DNA of 5,829 nt from NCBI GenBank assembly GCA_044359055.1, contig JBIKMV010000180.1, forward strand, positions 1-5,829, written 5' to 3'. Position 1 is the first letter of the stretch. Every line of letters begins with the position of its first letter. Under the pieces are notes generated by a model, which was not told the DNA's origin, ran no database searches, and worked only from the letters and a program-made list of their open reading frames with translations. Source of the stretch: CAMDMI01 sp044359055. Lineage in GTDB: Bacteria; Bacteroidota; Bacteroidia; Cytophagales; Flexibacteraceae. Positions 1 to 5,829 of this stretch are shown piece after piece. The position numbers and the translations under genes were made by a program.

Positions 1-382
1 GAATACCAGAGGACTAACAACCATCAGAGCAATAGCCGTAGCCCCTTCTGCTATGAACTCTCCGGTCGCAGTAGCCAACCTGACAGTAATCAATGCAGGT
101 AGCCGTCAGTCGTATGATGGAGGAGACAAAGAAATAATCGAAGAGGATATCAAGGTGTTTCCAAATCCTTCTGCAGGCTCTTTCTTTGTACAATTGCCTT
201 CTGAATCCGAACAAAACCTTGCCTACTCCGTAATCTCTCCCGATGGAAAAGAGGTGGTAAACGGAGAATTTATTCCGGGACAAACTGCAAAGCTCAAGTT
301 GGAAACACTAAAAGCCGGTCTTTATCTGTTGAGGATCAAAACCGGAAACGGAGTAAGGACCTTACGATTGGCCAAAGCGTAA
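1..382 (+). CDS. T9SS type A sorting domain-containing secreted protein, C-terminal fragment (5' end outside window)
   Basis: The reading frame is open from base 2 to the TAA at 380-382, giving 126 visible residues. The ATG at 53 is internal: the frame continues upstream of it with coding-like sequence, so the true start lies left of the window. Visible residues 1-31 (containing TTIRAIAV and SPVAVANLTV) resemble the last strands of the chitobiase/beta-hexosaminidase C-terminal-type domain, which often precedes sorting domains in surface hydrolases. An acidic linker follows (about 39-49). From residue 51 to the end is a typical T9SS type A C-terminal domain: VFPNPSAG at 52-59, then ISPDGKEV, then LKAGLYLLRI and a basic end LRLAKA. 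In this family the domain directs export across the outer membrane and is usually cleaved by the PorU sortase. The catalytic or binding part of the protein is not visible, so its activity is unknown. The secretion call is strong; the upstream domain call is an inference from a short segment. Confidence 0.9.
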   Translation, partial: NTRGLTTIRAIAVAPSAMNSPVAVANLTVINAGSRQSYDGGDKEIIEEDIKVFPNPSAGSFFVQLPSESEQNLAYSVISPDGKEVVNGEFIPGQTAKLKLETLKAGLYLLRIKTGNGVRTLRLAKA

Positions 383-409
383 TGTATCATGGACAAATTT
401 TGCCTAATC

Positions 410-442
410 AATCCCGGGTGTAACAGCCCGGGATTTTTTTTT
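410..442 (+). terminator. Rho-independent terminator after the T9SS-domain gene
   Basis: There is a perfect 9-bp GC-rich stem: AATCCCGGG at 410-418 and CCCGGGATT at 427-435, with an 8-base loop. A run of nine T follows (434-442, partly inside the stem). It starts 27 bases after the stop codon of the upstream gene. The T tract lies only on the + side, so termination is in the + direction. It separates the secreted-protein gene from the VOC/peptidase unit. Confidence 0.87.
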
Positions 443-470
443 AACCCTACTGAATCCATGAATCAGAAAA

Positions 471-503
471 TTGCTTGAACTTTCCTCAAAAAAAAGCAAT
501 TTG
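471..503 (+). promoter_or_regulatory. Weak candidate promoter for the VOC-peptidase unit
   Basis: After the terminator the next gene needs its own promoter within 443-526. The only partial match to the Bacteroidota -7 element (TAnnTTTG) with a -33 TTG upstream is GCAATTTG at 496-503, where TTTG fits but TA is replaced by GC. TTG triplets lie at 471-473 and 475-477; the second is 18 bases upstream of the -7 element, within the usual spacing. The start codon would be about 17 bases after the predicted transcript start. No good Shine-Dalgarno sequence is visible before the ATG at 527; the leader is AT-rich. This is a weak call made from position plus a half-match. Confidence 0.2.
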
Positions 504-526
504 GCCCCGCATTTTTTAATAAAACT

Positions 527-910
527 ATGTTTAAGGCATTGTCGCCCAACCTTTTGGTAGAAGATGTGGAAAAATCTATAGAATTCTACCACATGCTGGG
601 TTTTGAAAAAGTGGCCCAGGTCCCCGAAAATGGCAAACCTCAATGGGCGATGATTAAGGGAGGGGATGTCAGCATCATGCTACAGGAAAAAAAGTCGGCA
701 CAGTTTGATTTGCCTTTTCGCTTCACACAGGGGCAAAATGCAGGTGCATTCCTTTATATTGATGTTGAAAATGTAGAAGAACTTCGTTCAAGGATAGACG
801 GCAAAGTCATGGTGCTGAAGGATGTTTTCTCTACCTTCTATGGAACCCACGAATTTATCATCTCTGACCCCGACCATTTTGTTCTCATTTTTGCTCAGGA
901 TGTAAAATGA
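527..910 (+). CDS. VOC family protein (glyoxalase/bleomycin resistance fold)
   Basis: This is a 127-residue protein, the normal size for a single-chain VOC protein with two beta-alpha-beta-beta-beta modules: about residues 4-53 (LLVEDVEKSIEFY, LGFEKV, then SIMLQE) and 72-124 (AFLYIDVENVEEL, then THEFIISDPDHFVLIF). The ISDPD step before the last strand is characteristic of the family. The order of motifs is closest to the bleomycin-resistance (ligand-binding) branch, not to glyoxalase I. The position where metal-dependent members carry the first-strand His appears to be Asn8, and the last-strand Glu appears to be Gln124, so metal-dependent catalysis is doubtful. This is judged by eye, without an alignment. 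It has no signal peptide and is presumably cytoplasmic. Its stop overlaps the start of the peptidase gene by 4 bases (ATGA), suggesting one transcript and coupled translation. The real ligand is unknown; a bleomycin-resistance role should not be assumed. Confidence 0.9.
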   Translation: MFKALSPNLLVEDVEKSIEFYHMLGFEKVAQVPENGKPQWAMIKGGDVSIMLQEKKSAQFDLPFRFTQGQNAGAFLYIDVENVEELRSRIDGKVMVLKDVFSTFYGTHEFIISDPDHFVLIFAQDVK

Positions 911-2955
911 AAAAACTCTTTTCAGGCCTTCTTTTGCTGGGTCTTTGCCTTCCATCTTCAGGACAGAAAATCTGGTCCCCTGAAGACATCTGGAAACTAA
1001 GGCTCATCAGCGATCCCCAGATTTCCCCCGACGGAAAGACCATTTTGTATGCTGTAAAAACCAATGATCTGGCGGCCAATAAAGGCCAGAACGACCTGTA
1101 TACGATTTCTACAGAAGGAGGCAAGGCCACAATACTCACCCAAACCCCAGTATCGGAATTCAATGCCAGATGGCGACCCGACGGAAAAAAGATCGGCTTT
1201 CTGCTTGGCACCGAATCGGGATCTCAGCTATTTGAGATGAACCCCGACGGGACCGGAACAAGTAAAGTATCCAATGAACCCGGAGGAATGGATGGATTTG
1301 AATATGCACCCTCAGGTGATAAAATCCTGTTTTACAAGTCGGTTTTGGTTCAGAAAAAAAGCGAAGCCCTGTTTCAGGGACTCCCAAAAACCACCGGACA
1401 GGTATACGATGGACTGCTCTACCGCCACTGGACAGACTGGCACGACGGCACCTTCCAGCATGTTTTTGTTCAGGATTACAAAGCCGGCGAGTTGCAAGGT
1501 AAAGCCCTGGATATCATGGAAGGGGAACCTTTTGATGCACCTCTGAAACCGATGGGAGGTATCGAACAAATGAGCTGGAGACCCGATGGCAAAGCCCTGG
1601 TGTATACCTGTAAAAAGCAAAGCGGTACGGCAGATGCCATCAGCACCAATTCGGATATCTATCTCTATGAAACCGATTCCCGAAAAACCACAAACCTGTC
1701 TGAACCCAATGCAGGCTATGATACAGAAGCACGGTTTTCGCCGGACGGACAAAAAATTGCCTGGCAATCCATGGAAAGAGATGGATATGAAGCAGATAAA
1801 AACAGGCTACTTGTAAAAGACCTGAAAACCGGAAAAATCACAGATGCTACCCTCATGGCCGACATCACCATCGAAAATCTGGTATGGAGCAGCAAAGGCG
1901 AATCCATTTATTTTTTGGTACAGGATAAGGGAACCATTCAGATTTATGCCTGGAATTCTAAGGCAAAACCGAAAGTTTCAATTCAGGCTATCACGAAAGG
2001 GGACTTCAATTACACATCCTTATCACTCTGTAAATCAGGGAAATCCGATATCCTTATCGGAACCCGTCAGAATATGAATCGCCCCAATGAAATTGTAAAA
2101 ACCGACCCCTCCACCGGAAAGGAACAGATTCTTACCGATATCAACGGCGAATTTCTGAGTGGTTTCAAGCCCTGCCGAATAGAAAAAAAGATGATACCCT
2201 CCTCCGATGGTAAGACCATTCTCACATGGCTGGTATATCCCCCCGATTTCGATCCTGCCAAAAAATATCCTGCCGTACTTATGTGTCAGGGCGGGCCGCA
2301 ATCTATGGTAGGTCAGAATTTTTCTCTTCGCTGGAATTTTCAGACGATGGCAAGTCAGGGCTACATAATGATTTTACCCAACCGCCGTGGTTTACCCGGT
2401 TTTGGCAAAGATTGGAATGAGCAGATTTCGGGGCAGTGGGGTGGTCTGGCAATGCAGGACCTGCTTTCGGTAACAGATTTTATGGCCAAAGAGCCCTATG
2501 TGGATGCAGGAAAAGTGGCAGCCGCCGGTGCCAGCTTTGGAGGATATTCGGTGTACTGGCTTGCCGGAAATCACCAAAAAAGATTCAAAGCCTTCATTGC
2601 CCACTGCGGAGTTTTTAACCTGGAGAGTATGTTTGGAGCCACAGAAGAAATCTGGTTTTCCAACTGGGATATGAAGGGCGCTTACTGGCAGGAACCCAGG
2701 CCGGAAAGCTATTCCCGTTTTTCACCCCATCTATTCGTGAAAAACTGGGACACCCCCATGCTTGTGATCCACAACGATAAAGACTTCAGGGTTCCCCTTA
2801 CAGAAGGATTGCAGGCATTCACTGCAGCCCAGCTTCGGAATGTAAAAAGCCGATTCCTCTACTTTCCCGATGAGGGTCACTGGGTGCTGAAACCCCAGAA
2901 TTCAGTACTGTGGAACCGTGTTTTTTTTGATTGGCTTGGCCAGAATCTTAGGTAA
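907..2955 (+). CDS. dpp5: S9-family serine peptidase, probably dipeptidyl-peptidase 5 (periplasmic)
   Basis: This 682-residue protein begins with a type I signal peptide (MKKLF, a Leu-rich core, then probable cleavage after SSG near residue 19, leaving N-terminal Gln). Residues about 30-425 form a WD40/TolB-like beta-propeller with repeated PDGK-type turns (41-44, 91-94, 226-229, 279-282). Residues about 429-682 are the alpha/beta-hydrolase domain: GGPQ at 462-465, NRRG at 492-495, and the nucleophile elbow GASFGG with Ser543. Asp626 (KDFRVP) and His658 (DEGHWVLKPQNS) complete the triad. Length, the RWNFQ and GQWGG segments and the His-loop sequence all fit the DPP5 group of family S9, which removes dipeptides from oligopeptides, favouring Ala or hydrophobic residues at P1. 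It has no T9SS domain and no proper lipobox (Cys14 is preceded by Leu), so it is probably soluble in the periplasm. An AGGA at 897-900 lies six bases before the start, which overlaps the VOC stop codon. The family call is firm; the subtype (DPP5 versus another acylaminoacyl-peptidase-like member) is likely but not proven. Confidence 0.93.
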   Translation: MKKLFSGLLLLGLCLPSSGQKIWSPEDIWKLRLISDPQISPDGKTILYAVKTNDLAANKGQNDLYTISTEGGKATILTQTPVSEFNARWRPDGKKIGFLLGTESGSQLFEMNPDGTGTSKVSNEPGGMDGFEYAPSGDKILFYKSVLVQKKSEALFQGLPKTTGQVYDGLLYRHWTDWHDGTFQHVFVQDYKAGELQGKALDIMEGEPFDAPLKPMGGIEQMSWRPDGKALVYTCKKQSGTADAISTNSDIYLYETDSRKTTNLSEPNAGYDTEARFSPDGQKIAWQSMERDGYEADKNRLLVKDLKTGKITDATLMADITIENLVWSSKGESIYFLVQDKGTIQIYAWNSKAKPKVSIQAITKGDFNYTSLSLCKSGKSDILIGTRQNMNRPNEIVKTDPSTGKEQILTDINGEFLSGFKPCRIEKKMIPSSDGKTILTWLVYPPDFDPAKKYPAVLMCQGGPQSMVGQNFSLRWNFQTMASQGYIMILPNRRGLPGFGKDWNEQISGQWGGLAMQDLLSVTDFMAKEPYVDAGKVAAAGASFGGYSVYWLAGNHQKRFKAFIAHCGVFNLESMFGATEEIWFSNWDMKGAYWQEPRPESYSRFSPHLFVKNWDTPMLVIHNDKDFRVPLTEGLQAFTAAQLRNVKSRFLYFPDEGHWVLKPQNSVLWNRVFFDWLGQNLR

Positions 2956-2969
2956 ATCAGATACTTTTG
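2936..2969 (+). promoter_or_regulatory. Probable Bacteroidota-type promoter for the ABC transporter gene
   Basis: TACTTTTG at 2962-2969 matches the Bacteroidota -7 consensus TAnnTTTG at every fixed position. A TTG at 2936-2938, 23 bases upstream of it, can serve as the -33 element, at the long end of the accepted spacing. Transcription would begin near 2976, leaving a leader of about 25 bases before the ATG at 3000. The -33 element lies inside the last codons of the peptidase gene. No terminator separates the two genes, so read-through from the peptidase is also possible. The call rests on consensus matching only. Confidence 0.45.
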
Positions 2970-2999
2970 CAGGGTATTTTCTGAACTGAAAAACACCAG

Positions 3000-4760
3000 A
3001 TGAAGATTCTATTCGGTTACCTGAAAAACCACTTGCCTTTGGTTTTTCTGGCTCTTTTCCTTGCCTCAGTAAATCAGGTTTTTTCTATGCTGGACCCCTT
3101 CATCATGGGAAAGATGATAGACCAGTATCTTACAAGGTATCAGGAATATTCCAGAAGCGAATTTCTATGGGGAGCCGGACAACTGCTTTTGGGCATCATC
3201 GGAGTAGCCTTCATTTCCCGGATAGCCAAAAACTTTCAGGATTACTATGTCAATGTTATTACCCAAAAAATAGGGGCGCAGATTTATTGTGATGGGCTGG
3301 CACACTCCCTGGAACTGCCCTATCATATATTTGAAAATCAGAGGAGCGGTACTACCCTCACCATATTACAAAAAGTAAGGACGGATGTAGAAAAGCTCAT
3401 TACTGCCATGGTAAACATCCTGTTTGTTTCTCTGGTAGCCTTCACATTCGTATCCATTTATGCCTTAAGAGTTCACTGGGTTATCTTGCCCATGTATCTG
3501 GCGACCGTTCCGCTTTTGGGTTCAGTGGTCTTTTTATTGGGAGGAAAAATAAAAAAAATCCAGAAGCGACTGATTGCACAAAGCTCAGAACTGGCCGGAT
3601 CTACCATTGAGTCTCTGCGAAACATTGAATTGATTAAAGCACTTGGCCTGAGCAAACAGGAAATTCAAAGATTGAACGATACCACTGGAAAAATCCTGGA
3701 TGTGGAACTGGAGAAAGTGAAGTTTCTCAGAATGCTGAGTTTTACGCAGGGCACCATGGTCAATCTGCTTCGGACTGGAATCATGTTTGGCCTGTTGGTT
3801 CTGATTTTTGATGGCCACATCAGCCCCGGTCAGTTTATGACCCTGATTTTTTACAGCTTTGCCATTATCAATCCTTTGCAGGAAATGGGTAATGTAATCA
3901 GCATATACAGAGAAAGCCAGACCAGCCTTGAAAACTTCTCCAAAATACTCGACACCCCGAAAGAACCAGTATCCGCCCATGCGCATGTATTGAATAAAAT
4001 TGAAGAAATCCGATTTCAGGGAGTTGGATTTCGCTACGAGGGAGCCCGGCAGGAGGCTGTTGAAGACATAAATCTCAGCCTGAAGAAAGGTGAAACCGTT
4101 GCGATTGTAGGGCCTTCCGGCTCCGGAAAATCAACTCTGATAAAACTTCTGGTAGGTCTTTATCAACCCCGGAAAGGCAGCATATTTTTCAATGACATAC
4201 CTCTTGAAGAAATATTCAAAGATCCGGTTAGGGAAAGCCTCGGATTGGTGACCCAGGACACCCATTTGTTTGCAGGTACCATTCGGGAGAATCTCCTTTT
4301 TGTGAATCCGGGGGCCAGCGATGCCCTTTTATGGGAAATCCTGAACAAGGCTTCATGCCAAAATCTGATGGCCCGGGCTACCCATGGCCTAGACACCCAC
4401 ATCGGGGAAGGGGGAGTAAAAGTTTCGGGTGGCGAAAAACAAAGACTTGCCATTGCAAGGGCCCTGCTGAGGCATCCAAAAATTCTGATTTTCGATGAAG
4501 CCACATCGTCCCTTGATTCCCTCACCGAGGAAGAAATCAACAAGACCATTCAAAGCATCAGCAATGAAAAAGAGCACCTGGTGCTCATGGTAGCCCACCG
4601 CCTTTCTACCATCATGCATGCCGACCGCATCTATGTGATGGAAAAAGGTAAAATTTCCGAGACCGGCTCGCATGAAGAATTACTGGAGATGAAAGGACTT
4701 TATTCGGCCATGTGGCGTCAGCAAATCGGAGAGCGAAGGACGGTGAAAGGGCTGGCCTGA
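3000..4760 (+). CDS. ABC exporter half-transporter, fused permease and ATP-binding domains
   Basis: This 586-residue protein has the layout of type I (MsbA/multidrug-like) exporters: an N-terminal membrane domain and a C-terminal ATPase. Six hydrophobic segments lie near residues 12-30, 56-76, 138-156, 160-181, 252-270 and 276-294. The nucleotide-binding domain (about 338-575) is complete: A-loop Tyr346, Walker A GPSGSGKST at 371-379 with Lys377, Q-loop Gln419, signature SGGEKQ at 476-481, Walker B ending in Asp499 with catalytic Glu500, the D-loop SSLD, and switch His533. Because every catalytic residue is present, it could act as a homodimer, and no partner half-transporter gene lies beside it in the window. 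It sits in the inner membrane and should export a substrate using ATP. The substrate (lipid, drug, peptide) cannot be told: there is no peptidase C39 domain or other specificity domain. The start at 3000 fits the family's N-terminus; no strong Shine-Dalgarno sequence precedes it. It is 44 bases downstream of the peptidase gene and converges with the cation pump. Confidence 0.95.
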   Translation: MKILFGYLKNHLPLVFLALFLASVNQVFSMLDPFIMGKMIDQYLTRYQEYSRSEFLWGAGQLLLGIIGVAFISRIAKNFQDYYVNVITQKIGAQIYCDGLAHSLELPYHIFENQRSGTTLTILQKVRTDVEKLITAMVNILFVSLVAFTFVSIYALRVHWVILPMYLATVPLLGSVVFLLGGKIKKIQKRLIAQSSELAGSTIESLRNIELIKALGLSKQEIQRLNDTTGKILDVELEKVKFLRMLSFTQGTMVNLLRTGIMFGLLVLIFDGHISPGQFMTLIFYSFAIINPLQEMGNVISIYRESQTSLENFSKILDTPKEPVSAHAHVLNKIEEIRFQGVGFRYEGARQEAVEDINLSLKKGETVAIVGPSGSGKSTLIKLLVGLYQPRKGSIFFNDIPLEEIFKDPVRESLGLVTQDTHLFAGTIRENLLFVNPGASDALLWEILNKASCQNLMARATHGLDTHIGEGGVKVSGGEKQRLAIARALLRHPKILIFDEATSSLDSLTEEEINKTIQSISNEKEHLVLMVAHRLSTIMHADRIYVMEKGKISETGSHEELLEMKGLYSAMWRQQIGERRTVKGLA

Positions 4761-4785
4761 CCTTTTCATTTTCCCTTATTTCACC
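4742..4785. repeat. Imperfect inverted repeat across the convergent gene ends
   Basis: GGTGAAA at 4742-4748 pairs with TTTCACC at 4779-4785, and the adjoining GGG at 4749-4751 pairs with CCC at 4773-4775. Three bases (4776-4778, the stop codon of the minus-strand gene) bulge out on one arm and the loop is 21 bases. The structure covers both stop codons and the whole 15-base gap. It might help to end transcription from either side, but there is no T tract on either strand and the loop is long, so it may be chance. Confidence 0.3.
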
Positions 4786-5829
4786 AAAACAGCCTCAGGT
4801 TGTGCTTTGAATAATATCCTCTTTACCCATTTTTCCAGTTCCACTGCGGTAAAAACAACGGAAGAAAAAAGCAGCACTATAACCATATCCTTAAAGGAAA
4901 GCGGTGTAGTCCGGAAAATAGGATTAAAGAAAGGAACATAAACAATCATGAACTGCAGGCCCACAGTTATCAGCAAAGCAAGCAGCATACCAGGATTGGC
5001 AAAAAACCCCATTTGAAAAAGTGACCTGCGGCCTGAGCGAATAGCAAGAACATGACCCAACTGACTCAGGCACAGCGTTGAAAATACCATGGTTTGCCAG
5101 TTTGGATTACCCGTTTTCATAGAAAACCATTGAATGGCCAGGCAGGAAAGACCCATTAGAAAACCAACCCATAAAATATGAACGGCCATACCGCCGGAGA
5201 AAATGCCTTCAGATGGTGGCCTTGGCGGACGATTCATGATGTAGGGTTCGGCTTTTTCGGCAGCCAGAGCCAGGCCGGGCAATCCATCGGTAATCAGATT
5301 GACCCACAAAATCTGAATGGCAAACAGGGGAATCGGCAATCCAAAAAACGGAGCCAGAAAAATGGTCCAGATTTCACCCGAATTGCTGGTCATGATGTAT
5401 TTTATGAATTTGAGGATGTTGTCGTAAATCCTGCGGCCCTCTTTGATGGCATGCACAATGGTGGCAAAATTGTCGTCCATCAGAATCATGTGGGCGGCCT
5501 CCCTGGAAACATCTGTTCCATTGCCCATAGCAACACCAATATCCGCATTTTTCAGGGCCGGAGCATCATTTACCCCATCACCTGTCATGGCAACAATTTG
5601 TCCTTTTGTCTGCAGGGCTTTTACAATTTTCAATTTCTGGTCCGGGCTTACTCTGGCATACACCTTTACATGCTCTACTATGTCCAAGAAAGCCGCGTCA
5701 GATAATTGGCATAATTCCTCTCCTGTAAGTACTATATCATTTTCATGGCTAAGAATCCCCAGACTGCGGGCAATGGAAACAGCGGTCAGTTTATGGTCGC
5801 CGGTAATCATAACGGGAGTAACCCCTGCC
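4776..5829 (-). CDS. P-type cation-transporting ATPase (P2, Ca2+-ATPase-like), C-terminal 350 residues; 5' end outside window
   Basis: The frame is open to the right edge: before the Met codon at 5808-5810 it continues as AGVTPV, running into MITGDHKLTA, a standard internal P-domain motif, so that Met is not the start. Visible in order are the nucleotide/P-domain end, the hinge MTGDGVNDAP at about 5559-5588, and six membrane segments matching M5-M10. The DKTGT phosphorylation site, the actuator domain and M1-M4 lie outside. Compared with SERCA, M5 keeps Asn and Glu (NSGE, Glu at 5373-5375) and M6 keeps Asn, Thr and Asp (WVNLITDG, Asn at 5298-5300, Asp at 5286-5288), which are cation ligands. 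The M8 ligand Glu appears to be Gln (5061-5063), as in PMCA-type pumps. PPRPPSEGIF after M6 is typical of bacterial members. It is an inner-membrane pump that probably exports Ca2+; another cation cannot be excluded. The protein ends in a short cytosolic tail, and the TAA is 15 bases from the convergent ABC gene's stop. Confidence 0.95.
   Translation of the reverse strand, partial: AGVTPVMITGDHKLTAVSIARSLGILSHENDIVLTGEELCQLSDAAFLDIVEHVKVYARVSPDQKLKIVKALQTKGQIVAMTGDGVNDAPALKNADIGVAMGNGTDVSREAAHMILMDDNFATIVHAIKEGRRIYDNILKFIKYIMTSNSGEIWTIFLAPFFGLPIPLFAIQILWVNLITDGLPGLALAAEKAEPYIMNRPPRPPSEGIFSGGMAVHILWVGFLMGLSCLAIQWFSMKTGNPNWQTMVFSTLCLSQLGHVLAIRSGRRSLFQMGFFANPGMLLALLITVGLQFMIVYVPFFNPIFRTTPLSFKDMVIVLLFSSVVFTAVELEKWVKRILFKAQPEAVLVK

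Noticed and set aside
395..402. AAATTTTG, one mismatch from the Bacteroidota -7 promoter element
   Set aside because: A transcript from it would begin at the intrinsic terminator at 410-442 and stop at once, so it is unlikely to drive the VOC gene.
382..423. A 13-residue open frame starting in the stop codon of the T9SS-domain gene
   Set aside because: It ends inside the terminator hairpin, has no coding character, and is too short to support as a leader peptide.
907..966. Possible lipoprotein signal at Cys14 of the peptidase
   Set aside because: The residues before the Cys are Leu-Gly-Leu; Leu directly before Cys does not fit a lipobox, and a normal type I cleavage site follows at SSG.
1312..1767. 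A 151-codon open frame on the minus strand inside the peptidase gene
   Set aside because: It is opposite the beta-propeller region of a well-supported gene; the product has no recognisable motif and no promoter or ribosome site was seen.
2977..2992. Small hairpin TTTTC-TGAACT-GAAAA in the leader of the ABC gene
   Set aside because: The stem is only five A/T-rich pairs with no T tract, too weak for a terminator or a recognisable riboregulator.
3585..3986. Minus-strand open frames inside the ABC transporter gene (also 4163-4549 and 4389-4673)
   Set aside because: All are opposite strongly conserved exporter coding sequence and resemble nothing known.
5178..5705. A 175-codon open frame on the + strand inside the P-type ATPase gene
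   Set aside because: It lies wholly opposite clear P-type ATPase coding sequence, and its product shows no recognisable domain, signal or family pattern. It is an antisense shadow.

Overview
The window looks like chromosomal DNA from a member of the Bacteroidota. Three things point there: a type IX secretion (T9SS) C-terminal sorting domain at the left edge, an S9-family peptidase very close to the DPP5 type common in this phylum, and a good match to the Bacteroidota promoter pattern (TTG ... TAnnTTTG) upstream of the ABC transporter gene together with weak Shine-Dalgarno signals. The GC content is moderate. I see nothing that fixes genus or species.

Layout, left to right. (1) The 3' end of a large secreted protein (to 382, + strand): the tail of a chitobiase/beta-hexosaminidase C-terminal-like domain, an acidic linker and a complete T9SS sorting domain, followed by a strong intrinsic terminator (410-442). 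(2) A two-gene unit on the + strand: a small VOC (glyoxalase/bleomycin-resistance fold) protein (527-910), joined by a 4-base ATGA overlap to a periplasmic prolyl-oligopeptidase-family enzyme, probably dipeptidyl-peptidase 5 (907-2955). (3) A 586-residue ABC exporter half-transporter with fused membrane and ATPase domains (3000-4760, + strand), 44 bases after the peptidase and probably with its own promoter. (4) The C-terminal 350 residues of a P2-type (Ca2+-ATPase-like) cation pump (minus strand, running off the right edge at 5829), converging on the ABC gene with only 15 bases between the two stop codons.

Functional links between the genes are limited. The DPP5-like enzyme would release dipeptides from oligopeptides in the periplasm, which fits the proteolytic, peptide-scavenging life of many Bacteroidota. 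The VOC protein is probably cotranslated with it, but its ligand is unknown. The ABC exporter and the cation pump are both inner-membrane ATPases, but they lie on opposite strands and need not be related.

I found no mobile element, CRISPR array, RNA gene or undescribed system. All four complete or partial enzymes and transporters keep the family motifs visible in the window, and no gene shows a frameshift. It is an ordinary region, so most interest scores below are low.
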